Part shown: piece after piece, positions 1-5,495 of the stretch
Layout: each line of letters starts with the position of its first letter
Position numbering within the stretch: position 1 is the first letter of the stretch
From: Pseudomonadota bacterium
GTDB taxonomy: Bacteria > Pseudomonadota > Alphaproteobacteria > Rhodospirillales > 2-02-FULL-58-16
Length of the DNA stretch: 13,688 bases
Assembly (NCBI GenBank): GCA_022572335.1
Contig: JACZWD010000050.1
Location: 1-13,688 of the forward strand
Reading direction: 5' to 3'
Position numbers and translations under genes: made by a program
The notes under the pieces: generated by a model
Databases searched by the model: none
The model's input: only the letters and a program-made list of their open reading frames with translations
What the model was told of the DNA's origin: nothing

Positions 1-224
1 CCGTCTGGTTCTCGGTGTAAGATAGATCGCGCCGTTTTCCCGCGTCCATGGTCCCGTCGTCCCGCCATTCGGCATAAGATGATGGATTGTGAACCACCGG
101 GTCGCTTTTCGTTCACGCGCGCCGAAGGGCCCGACAGCCGCGCCGACCGGTTGCACCCGTGAGGCGCGCAAGCGCTGCGGATCGAAATGTCGCCCCGTCA
201 GTTGAAATGCTCCCAAACGATGCG

Positions 225-484
225 TCATCTCGCACCGGGACCCGAGCGGGCGACTTTCCGGAGGAAAGGAACACTCACCGCCTCGCCGGAAGGTACCTTG
301 ATCATCGGCACTTCGAGTTCGGAAACGACGAAATCCAAACTCGGCTTGTCGAAAGCGGTGGATAGAAAGATCACATTGCGCTGGGTGCAGTGTTGCTTAA
401 GGGGATGAAATTCAGCGTCTGTCAGCTCGAGGCTCTTTTCCATCTTAAACATATCGGTATCGATGCCCGCCCGCCGCAGGCGTC
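225..484 (-). pseudogene. neuB: internal fragment of N-acetylneuraminate/legionaminate synthase (neuB/legI)
   Basis: This is a remnant of the NeuB family, whose members condense a 6-deoxy-diacetamido-hexose or ManNAc with phosphoenolpyruvate to make a nonulosonic acid. The readable part contains family signatures: an MFKMEKSLELT segment, then C-x(5)-IFLSTAFD, then VPMIKVPSGE, ending in FLRKVARSG. After that the frame leaves family-like sequence and stops at 225-227. Roughly 85 residues remain of a protein normally near 340-350 aa, so the N-terminus, most of the TIM barrel and the C-terminal antifreeze-like domain are missing. The upstream side joins directly to the neuC fragment in another reading frame. 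Gene order (dehydratase, aminotransferase, epimerase, synthase) fits a legionaminate-type operon. It cannot encode a working enzyme. The family call is from recognised motifs; the exact left boundary, about 484, is approximate. Confidence 0.8.
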
Positions 485-487
485 GTC

Positions 488-616
488 GAGGTGCGCCCCG
501 GTGACGACCAGCTGCGGCTCGAGATCGGGGTCTGCGTCGATCTCGCGGAGCAGCCAGTACAGGTGGCCGTATTCGGCGCGGCTGCCGGTGACCACGCAGA
601 TGGTGCGCTCAGCCAT
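488..616 (-). pseudogene. neuC: N-terminal fragment of UDP-GlcNAc 2-epimerase (neuC/legG type)
   Basis: The start is an ATG at 616 that overlaps the end of legC by 8 bases (ATGGCTGA), so it was translationally coupled. Forty-three residues match the N-terminus of hydrolysing UDP-N-acetylglucosamine 2-epimerases: a beta strand followed by TGSRAEYGHLYWLLREI, then VVTGAHL. Intact members are about 370-390 aa. After residue 43 the sequence changes abruptly, and the continuing frame reads neuB sequence out of register until a stop at 422. In the legionaminate route this enzyme would release the 2,4-diacetamido-2,4,6-trideoxymannose precursor from UDP. The catalytic region is gone, so the product should be inactive. 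The join looks like a deletion that removed most of neuC and the start of neuB. Confidence 0.85.
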
Positions 617-1790
617 GGGCCGGTGCCGCCAGACGGGGGCTCGACGGCAGGGCGATCAGCCGGCGGGACAGGTCCTCGGCCGTGCCCAGGTCCATGCGCG
701 GGCAGTGTTCATACATTTTCAGCCGGTGCATGGGCGTCCACGCCGGGCGCGTCGTGATGCCGCCGTCGTCGCACGCCGCGAGCACGGCATCGCGCCGGTC
801 CGCCAACCCGGGGTCGAGCAGCACCGCGTTGAGCCAGTAGTTGCTGCGGGCGAAATCGGGCTCGGTGAAAAAGCGCAGGCCTTCGGCGCCGGCCAGGGCC
901 GTGCGGTAGGTTTCGGCCAGCCGGCGCTTGCGCTCGAGGAATCCCGGCAACTGCTCCAGTTGAGCGCAGCCCATGGCGGCGTTGATGTTGGGCAGGCGGT
1001 AGTTGTACCCCACCCGGTCGTGCGCGCATTCCCACCGGTGCGGCTGCCTGGCCGTCGTCGTCAGGTGCCTGGCCGCCTCAGCCAGTTGGGCGTCGTTGGT
1101 GAGGATGGCGCCGCCGCCGCCCGTGGTCACGGTCTTGTTGCCGTTGAAGCTGAGGATCGACATCCGGCCCCAGAGCCCCGTGTGCCGGCCCTTGTAATAG
1201 GACCCCAGGGATTCGGCGGCGTCCTCGATCAGCGTCAGTCCGAAGCGTGCGCACACCTCGGCAAGGGGATCCAGGTCCACCGGGTGGCCGAAGGTGTGCA
1301 TGCAGATGACGGCCCGGATGGGCCGCCCGGTCAGCGTGTTGCGGCAGCCGCCGTCGCCGGCCTCGGCCACGTCGTCCAGGTGGGCTTCCAGCTTCGCCGG
1401 ATCGAGGCCGAGGGTGCGCGCCTCGCTGTCGGCGAAGTGGGGATGGGCGCCGCAATAGGAAACGGCGTTGGCGGTGGCGACGAAGGTGAGCGCCGGCACG
1501 ATCACCTCGTCGCCGGGCTCCGTTCCGGCAAGCACGAGACACGCGTGCAGCGCCGCCGTGCCGTTCACCGTCGCCACCGCGTGCCCGGCGCCGGTGAAGT
1601 CGGCGAGCATGCCCTCGAAGCGGTCCACATAGGCGCCGGCCGAGGACACCCAGCCGGAGTCCAGGCAGTCCTTGACATAGGTCCATTCGTTGCCGGCGAA
1701 CTCCGGCTCGTGCAGCGCCGCCCCGGCGGGGACCACCTCGCCGAGGACGCGCGCCACCCGCTCCACATCAAGGGCGGACGCGGCGCTCAC
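609..1790 (-). CDS. legC: LegC-family PLP-dependent aminotransferase
   Basis: This 393-aa protein is a DegT/DnrJ/EryC1-type (fold type I) sugar aminotransferase, expected to put an amino group on C4 of the 4-keto-6-deoxy UDP-sugar made by LegB, using glutamate and PLP in the cytoplasm. Visible landmarks are the substrate-side HEPEFAGNEW near residues 27-36, LDSGWVSS at 43-50, the PLP-binding NGTAALH at 76-82, EDAAESLGSYYKG at 189-201 with Asp190, and the Schiff-base Lys219 in SFNGNKTVTTGGGG. GYNYRLPNINAAMGCAQLEQ at 261-280 is also typical of LegC. I chose the GTG at 1790 because it overlaps the legB stop codon (GTGA) and gives the family-like N-terminus; the frame is open further upstream, inside legB. 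The length is normal. The downstream neuC and neuB genes are broken, so the product probably lacks its original pathway. Confidence 0.92.
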   Translation of the reverse strand: MSAASALDVERVARVLGEVVPAGAALHEPEFAGNEWTYVKDCLDSGWVSSAGAYVDRFEGMLADFTGAGHAVATVNGTAALHACLVLAGTEPGDEVIVPALTFVATANAVSYCGAHPHFADSEARTLGLDPAKLEAHLDDVAEAGDGGCRNTLTGRPIRAVICMHTFGHPVDLDPLAEVCARFGLTLIEDAAESLGSYYKGRHTGLWGRMSILSFNGNKTVTTGGGGAILTNDAQLAEAARHLTTTARQPHRWECAHDRVGYNYRLPNINAAMGCAQLEQLPGFLERKRRLAETYRTALAGAEGLRFFTEPDFARSNYWLNAVLLDPGLADRRDAVLAACDDGGITTRPAWTPMHRLKMYEHCPRMDLGTAEDLSRRLIALPSSPRLAAPAHG

Positions 1791-2788
1791 ACCACGTACC
1801 CCACGTCGGACCGCACCGTGTCCACGTGGCCGCGCCACCACGCGACCGTGCGCTCCAGGCCGTCTTCCAGGTCGACGGCGGGAGCCCAGCCGGTGGCCTC
1901 GCCGAGGGACGAGGCATCGGCCTGCAACGCCATGACCTCGCTGGCGGCCGGGCGCAGGCGCTGTTCCTCCTCGACCACCGGCTTGTCGCAGCCGGTGATC
2001 CGGCGGACCATCTCCACCATGTCGCCGATGGCGACCATGCGGCCGCTGCCGGCATTGAACACATGGCCCGCGTGGTCGCCGTCCAGCTCGGCCACCTTGA
2101 TGAACGCCTCCACGGTGTCGCCGACGAAAGTGAAGTCCCGCGCCGGCGACAGGCTTCCCAGGGACAAGCACTCGCAGCGGTCGTCCACCGCCTGGCGGAT
2201 GACCGTGCCGATCACGGCGCGCTCGCTCTGACGCGGGCCGTAGGTGTTGAACGGCCTCAGCGTCACCGCCGGCAGGTCGAACGACCGGACGAACGATTCC
2301 ACCATCATGTCGGCGCCGATCTTGGAGGCCGCATAGGGCGACTGGCCGTGCAGGGGATGGTCCTCGGTGATGGGCGTGAAGCGGGCGGTGCCGTAGACCT
2401 CGCTGGTCGAGGCGTGCACGATGCGCGCCACCCCGGCGTCGCGCGCCGCCGTCAGCACGTTGACGGTGCCCTGGACGTTGGTCTGCACGTAGCTGGACGG
2501 CGCCTGGTAGGAATGGGGGATGGCGATCAGGGCGGCCAGATGGAACACCGTCTCCTGGCCGCGGCTGAGGGCGGCCATCTGGTGGGGGTCGCGGATGTCC
2601 CCGCGGACCAGGCGCATGGCGGCGCGGGCCTCGGGCGCCACGTGGTCGAGCCAGCCGTGGCTGTCGAACGCGTTATACAGCGCCAGGGCCGTGACCTCGG
2701 CGCCGCGCGCCACCAGCGCTTCCGCCAGGTGGGACCCGATAAACCCGTCGGCCCCGGTGACCAGGACCTTGCGATTTTTCCATGTCAT
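1787..2788 (-). CDS. legB: LegB-type NAD-dependent UDP-GlcNAc 4,6-dehydratase
   Basis: This 333-aa protein is an extended short-chain dehydrogenase. LegB homologues convert UDP-GlcNAc to the 4-keto-6-deoxy sugar, the first committed step of legionaminic-acid-type nonulosonate synthesis. The Rossmann motif G-x-x-G-x-x-G is in TGADGFIGSH (residues 11-20). FHLAALIAIPHSY lies at 82-94, STSEVYGTA at 127-135, the catalytic Tyr152 and Lys156 in SPYAASKIGAD, and LRPFNTYGPRQSERA at 177-191. The N-terminal WKNRKVLVTGADGFIGSHL with a following YNAFDSHGWLD strongly resembles LegB. I prefer the ATG at 2788; a TTG at 2806 would add six residues. No strong ribosome-binding site is obvious. The stop overlaps the start of legC, so the two genes are coupled. 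The upstream leader carries hairpins and an ops-like element. Confidence 0.93.
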   Translation of the reverse strand: MTWKNRKVLVTGADGFIGSHLAEALVARGAEVTALALYNAFDSHGWLDHVAPEARAAMRLVRGDIRDPHQMAALSRGQETVFHLAALIAIPHSYQAPSSYVQTNVQGTVNVLTAARDAGVARIVHASTSEVYGTARFTPITEDHPLHGQSPYAASKIGADMMVESFVRSFDLPAVTLRPFNTYGPRQSERAVIGTVIRQAVDDRCECLSLGSLSPARDFTFVGDTVEAFIKVAELDGDHAGHVFNAGSGRMVAIGDMVEMVRRITGCDKPVVEEEQRLRPAASEVMALQADASSLGEATGWAPAVDLEDGLERTVAWWRGHVDTVRSDVGYVV

Positions 2789-2867
2789 GGGATTTCGGAT
2801 TGGCAATTCAGGATCTTCGTTGCCGGCCCGGCGGTGGGTGCAGGCAGTCCGCAGCGAACCTGTCTCC

Positions 2868-2895
2868 GTCCGCCTTCGCCAAGGCTTCGGCGGAC
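2868..2895. repeat. palindromic element in the legB leader
   Basis: A perfect 7-bp inverted repeat (GTCCGCC and GGCGGAC) encloses 14 bases with a nested GCC-AA-GGC. Its TTCG/CTTCG-rich design resembles short dispersed palindromic repeats of many GC-rich genomes and the element inside the coding sequence at 13112-13153. There is no T-run, so it is not a classic intrinsic terminator. In the nusG-legB transcript it would fold into a strong hairpin about 80 nt before the legB start. Confidence 0.6.
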
Positions 2896-2941
2896 ACTCC
2901 TGCGCCTAAGCGCCTTCGCGCGCCAGTCCACTACGAGGCCT

Positions 2942-2973
2942 GCCGCCCGCAGCCGAAGGCGTAGGGTGGCGGC
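2942..2973. other. imperfect hairpin in the legB leader
   Basis: GCCGCC (2942-2947) is complementary to GGCGGC (2968-2973), with CCC/GGG and GCC-GAA-GGC pairing nested inside. It lies directly downstream of the ops-like element in the direction of transcription. It could be a pausing or attenuation structure, or simply a degenerate palindromic repeat; the sequence alone does not decide. Confidence 0.4.
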
Positions 2974-2982
2974 CGGGGGTTT

Positions 2983-2995
2983 CCCACGCTACCGC
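2983..2995 (-). promoter_or_regulatory. ops-like antitermination element
   Basis: Reading on the minus strand the sequence is GCGGTAGCGTGGG. Its first 11 bases match the enterobacterial ops element (GGCGGTAGCGTG, recalled from memory) except that the leading G is a T here. In enterobacteria ops in the non-template strand recruits RfaH, a NusG paralogue, to RNA polymerase. Here it lies in the untranslated leader between a NusG paralogue gene and legB, just after a 9-bp hairpin. Function is inferred from position and similarity only. Confidence 0.5.
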
Positions 2996-2998
2996 AGT

Positions 2999-3021
2999 CC
3001 GGGTGAAAATCCTTCACCCGG
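2999..3021. other. 9-bp perfect stem-loop after the nusG-like gene
   Basis: CCGGGTGAA (2999-3007) and TTCACCCGG (3013-3021) form a perfect 9-bp stem with a 5-base loop. It begins about 35 bases after the stop codon of the nusG-like gene. No T-tract follows on the minus strand, so it is not a canonical intrinsic terminator. It lies three bases upstream of the ops-like motif and may be a pause hairpin or part of that recruitment site. Confidence 0.6.
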
Positions 3022-3056
3022 TCCGGCCCGCAAACGCCGGAGCGAAAACCGCCCCC

Positions 3057-3560
3057 TCAGGCGTATACGCGGACCGCTTCCAGAGGCACGCGCACCTTCA
3101 CATGCCTGCCCATCAGCTCGAGCAGGACGACGATGCGCTCGTGATCGGTGGCGCAGTCGAACAGGCCGACCTGGTCGCGCAGGGCGCCGGCCGTGATCCG
3201 CACCATTTCCCCTTTCTCGAACGGCGGCGGCGTGTCCAGGGCGACCAGGCCTTTTTCATCCGGGCGCGCCTGCACCGCCTCCACGATGCCGGCGGGGACG
3301 GGCGCCGGCCACTCCCCGTGGCACACCAGGTAGCGCACCCCGACCGTGGAATGGATCGCCCGCCAGCGTTGGACGTCCACGTCCATGGCGACGAACAGGT
3401 AGCCGGGGAACAGGGGCGCCGGGATCCACTCGGTGCGGCGCGCGTGGCGGCGCCGCTTCAGGTATTGCGGCAGGTAGGCATCCAGGCCCTGGCGCTCGAG
3501 ATTGACCATGGCCAGCGGCTCGCCTCCGGTGTGGGTATGGACCACGTACCAGCGTTTCAT
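3057..3560 (-). CDS. NusG/RfaH-like transcription antitermination protein
   Basis: This 167-aa protein is a specialised NusG paralogue that should bind RNA polymerase and raise read-through of a long polysaccharide operon. The N-terminal NGN domain covers about residues 1-95: KRWYVVHTH at the start, ERQGLDAYLPQ at 22-32 and the hallmark APLFPGYLFV at 48-57. A C-terminal KOW-type domain (about 113-167) begins PFEKGEMVRITAGALRDQVG. The length fits RfaH-like proteins and is slightly short for housekeeping NusG. The start at 3560 gives the canonical KRWYVVHT start and lies 4 bases after the stop of the regulator gene, behind a GGGGG ribosome-binding site, so the two are coupled. The stop is followed by a hairpin and an ops-like site, an obvious candidate target. 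It is unlikely to be the housekeeping nusG, which normally sits next to secE and rplK. Confidence 0.88.
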   Translation of the reverse strand: MKRWYVVHTHTGGEPLAMVNLERQGLDAYLPQYLKRRRHARRTEWIPAPLFPGYLFVAMDVDVQRWRAIHSTVGVRYLVCHGEWPAPVPAGIVEAVQARPDEKGLVALDTPPPFEKGEMVRITAGALRDQVGLFDCATDHERIVVLLELMGRHVKVRVPLEAVRVYA

Positions 3561-3564
3561 GACG

Positions 3565-4209
3565 CTACCCCCGCCGTCCCGGTCCATGCCGGGAGACTTT
3601 GAGGAACGGGGGCGCCAGAACCCTTTCCGGCGGCAGAACCCGGCGCGCGGCCTCGAACGTCTGTTGTGGGTTCGCAAGGTCGGTGATCACCGCCGCGTCC
3701 GCCTGGCCAAGGGCTTCCATATCGCCCGTGACGCGAAGGCCGGCGAAGGCGGAGACGTCGCTGTTCCCATCGACGAACCCGACCAGGGTCACCGGGTGCT
3801 CGCGGGCGCACAGCGTGGCGATCTCGCCCAGATCCCCCACCCCGACCAGCATGACGCGCCGCCATCCGCGCTCGGCGCACAGCCCGAACAGGTCCGAGCA
3901 TTCGGTCCGGGCGATGCGGAAGAAGCGGAAGGACTGGGACAGGTACTCGGCGCTGAGCCGGCTTTTCTCGGCAAACCCCGTGGGCGTGAGGTAATAGGCG
4001 TAACGGTTCCTGGGGATCTGGCGGACCTTGATGAAGCCCTTTTTCACGCACCGCTTCAGGTAGGCGTTGGTCAGCCCAAGCGCGATTCCCAGCTCCTGGG
4101 CGATGGAACGCTGGGTCAGCGAAGTGTTCTCATGGACCGCATTGAGCAGGCCGAGGGTGATCTCGCCGTCGGTGTTCGCGGTTTGGGATGATGTTTTGGG
4201 ATCGGCCAT
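3565..4209 (-). CDS. EPS-associated MarR-type winged-HTH regulator with C-terminal Rossmann-like domain
   Basis: This 214-aa protein has a winged helix-turn-helix at about residues 18-90 (LTQRSIAQELGIALGLTNAY, then LKRCVKKGFIKV and a wing with RNRYAYYLTPTGFAEKSRL). That matches the EPS-associated MarR-type regulator family found beside exopolysaccharide genes. Beyond the HTH, residues about 118-195 read like a Rossmann-type nucleotide-binding unit: VMLVGVGDLGEIA, then VTLVGFVDG, then DAAVITDLANPQQT. This resembles the architecture of redox or metabolite sensors such as Rex, but no family match was tested. The ATG at 4209 has a purine-rich GGGGGA upstream. The gene leads the minus-strand operon, and two palindromes lie over its putative promoter, suggesting autoregulation. 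The function of the C-terminal domain is inference; the HTH assignment is firm. Confidence 0.87.
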   Translation of the reverse strand: MADPKTSSQTANTDGEITLGLLNAVHENTSLTQRSIAQELGIALGLTNAYLKRCVKKGFIKVRQIPRNRYAYYLTPTGFAEKSRLSAEYLSQSFRFFRIARTECSDLFGLCAERGWRRVMLVGVGDLGEIATLCAREHPVTLVGFVDGNSDVSAFAGLRVTGDMEALGQADAAVITDLANPQQTFEAARRVLPPERVLAPPFLKVSRHGPGRRG

Positions 4210-4241
4210 GGAAAGTCCCCCGACGAACGCCCCCCCGCCTT

Positions 4242-4256
4242 GTTCATGGCGCGAAC
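4242..4256. promoter_or_regulatory. operator-like palindrome, distal copy (imperfect)
   Basis: GTTCAT-GGC-GCGAAC has the same 15-bp layout as the perfect palindrome at 4265-4279, with two changed bases in the right half-site. It begins exactly 23 bp from the other copy, about two helical turns, which would suit cooperative binding of two dimers. It overlaps the proposed -10 element of the regulator promoter. Confidence 0.55.
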
Positions 4257-4284
4257 GCTACACCGTTCATGGTATGAACGTCAA
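4255..4284 (-). promoter_or_regulatory. putative promoter of the regulator-nusG-legBC operon
   Basis: On the minus strand a TTGACG -35 box (4284-4279) is followed after 18 bases by TAGCGT (4260-4255), a weak -10. A start site would fall about 35-40 bases before the regulator ATG at 4209. The -35 match is good and the -10 poor, so activity or alternative boxes are uncertain. A perfect palindrome fills the spacer between the boxes, a classic place for repression. Confidence 0.45.
4265..4279. promoter_or_regulatory. operator-like palindrome, proximal copy (perfect)
   Basis: GTTCAT-GGT-ATGAAC is a perfect 6+6 palindrome with a 3-base centre, the size expected for a winged-HTH dimer site. It sits between the -35 and -10 boxes of the regulator's own promoter. 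Together with the imperfect copy at 4242-4256 it is the best candidate for the binding site of the regulator encoded at 3565-4209. Confidence 0.6.
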
Positions 4285-4340
4285 GGCCCATTGCCCCGGA
4301 AAACGGCGTTTTCGGGCGTTTTTATCGCGTCCGCGCGGCG
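4285..4340. repeat. 56-bp direct repeat, copy 1
   Basis: This copy matches 5496-5551 in the same orientation with a single T/C difference; weaker similarity continues for about 10 further bases (a G-run). It begins immediately next to the -35 box of the regulator promoter. It contains GAAAACG-G-CGTTTTC (4299-4313) and then a TTTTT run (4319-4323), a layout that could terminate plus-strand transcription. The two copies bracket the AT-richer island with the transposase relic. Confidence 0.85.
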
Positions 4341-4377
4341 CCCCGGGGGGTTAAAGGACGCTCACTTGGACAGGCAG

Positions 4378-4608
4378 GCGAACGAGAGTGTGGAGCGCCA
4401 AAACTGGACCCTGCGGACCCACATGCGGCGGATGACGCGCATGAGTAACGGATTTTCTAGGAAACTCGACAACCTAAAAGCTGCCGTGGAGCTACACTAT
4501 TGCACCTATAATTTCTGCCGCATTCACAAGACAACCAGAGTGACGCCCGCGATGGCAGCTGGCTTGGCAGATCATATCTGGGAGATTGATGACCTTCTCG
4601 CCACTTAA
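4378..4608 (+). pseudogene. C-terminal remnant of an IS1-like/DDE transposase
   Basis: The frame from about 4378 to the TAA at 4606-4608 encodes ESVERQNWTLRTHMRRMTR, then FSRKLDNLKAAVELHYCTYNFCRIH and RVTPAMAAGLADHIW. These are the C-terminal signatures of transposases commonly annotated as IS1-family or DDE-type in Proteobacteria (usually VERQNLTMRM...MRRFTRLTNGFSKK...YNFCRIHQTLRVTPAMEAG). About 75 residues remain, including the last catalytic-Glu region. The N-terminus is missing and replaced by sequence joined to the 56-bp repeat. No terminal inverted repeats were recognised. It marks this region as a past insertion site. Confidence 0.85.
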
Positions 4609-4762
4609 ACTCTTTCCCGTGCCATGTGTCATAGTCCTATATGTGAAAGAACAAAGAGGATCGGCACCAATATTACGGCAACCGCTCAGAGAATGTGATG
4701 TCGGTCCACAACTATTGCAAAAAAAACAAGATCAAAGCAAGGATTGAACCGCCAAGAAAGAT

Positions 4763-5428
4763 ATGCCCGAGCCACCTGAGATTAGGCCCCCTAACATGAA
4801 ATTGCGTTGGATTCTCAGCGTTAGTGGCGCGGTCGTTGTGGCCGTTGTTACCATGATGGGAGATTGGAGTGGAATGCTCTCTAACCGGGCGGCCCTCGCC
4901 GTTGTTGAAATGGGATTTGCGCGGGGCAGACCAAATGCCGAAGGTCCAAACCTGATCATCTACAAGATCAAAAACACGGGGCTTCAGACCGCTGAAATCA
5001 AAAGCTTCGCCATACACATTTTGCCCAAAATCCCACCTAACCCCCAGTACATAAGCAAGCCCCCCCCTTCCAGCATCGTACAGGCTGGCGAAGTGAGGGC
5101 GGGTAGGATTAGCGCTGGGGAAATGCCACAAGCTAGGGTTGCCGCGCTTTTGGCTGGCTCCGGAAAACTCTACGTTTACGGTTTCGTCAAATACGCTGAC
5201 GACACATGGTGGCTTGGGAATAAAGAGTTTGGGTTTTGCTATATGTTCGACCCCGAGCCTACCAGCGTTAACAGGTTCGGGATTTGTCCAGATAAGAAAT
5301 ATACCTACACCAAGCGCTACTATGCTGGCATGACGGGCAATCGCACCGTAACAGCGTCGAAGTCCCCTTCTGCACCATATCCAATTTCCCGCCCAGCAAC
5401 ACCAGATTCCATTACCCTGAAGCCATAG
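4763..5428 (+). CDS. membrane-anchored protein of unknown function
   Basis: This 221-aa protein has a short N-terminal tail, one hydrophobic segment at about residues 14-32 and a soluble remainder likely outside the membrane. The body reads as a beta-rich domain: LIIYKIKNTGLQTAEIK at 65-80 and KLYVYGFVKYADDTWW at 135-150, followed by FGFCYMFDP and a second Cys at 175. Proteins with a similar 'K/RNTG...A' then 'LYVYG...Y.D...FC' layout occur as uncharacterised single-TM proteins in accessory regions; I cannot give a function. The ATG at 4763 follows AAGAAAG; an ATG at 4796 would shorten it by 11 residues. Base composition is clearly lower in G+C than the flanks, and it lies between the two 56-bp repeats beside a transposase relic, all pointing to transfer. 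The opposite strand is also open here, but the plus reading looks like the real protein. Confidence 0.65.
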   Translation: MPEPPEIRPPNMKLRWILSVSGAVVVAVVTMMGDWSGMLSNRAALAVVEMGFARGRPNAEGPNLIIYKIKNTGLQTAEIKSFAIHILPKIPPNPQYISKPPPSSIVQAGEVRAGRISAGEMPQARVAALLAGSGKLYVYGFVKYADDTWWLGNKEFGFCYMFDPEPTSVNRFGICPDKKYTYTKRYYAGMTGNRTVTASKSPSAPYPISRPATPDSITLKP

Positions 5429-5465
5429 GGCCAGCCCCGCCCGATATGGGCATTTACCGGCCTCA

Positions 5466-5482
5466 TTTAGAGCCCCTCTAAA
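5466..5482. other. short hairpin after the 4763-5428 gene
   Basis: TTTAGAG and CTCTAAA form a perfect 7-bp inverted repeat with a 3-base loop. It follows the stop codon at 5428 by about 40 bases and precedes the second 56-bp repeat. There is no adjoining T-run, so termination here is uncertain; the repeat itself has a more terminator-like layout. Confidence 0.4.
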
Positions 5483-5495
5483 CAAGGACACTACC

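Noticed and set aside
2789..2806. TTG start at 2806 for legB
   Set aside because: It adds only six non-conserved residues; the ATG at 2788 gives the usual LegB N-terminus.
2868..3021. Intrinsic terminator between the nusG-like gene and legB
   Set aside because: The hairpins are strong but none is followed by a T-run on the minus strand, and an ops-like element suggests read-through.
390..3196. Long plus-strand open frames opposite legC and legB
   Set aside because: They have antisense-type composition and no recognisable motif; the minus strand carries unmistakable LegB and LegC signatures.
4712..5491. Minus-strand 259-codon frame in the island
   Set aside because: It competes with the plus-strand gene at 4763-5428. 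The plus reading has a clean membrane anchor and family-like motifs; the minus reading has irregular composition and no recognisable domain.
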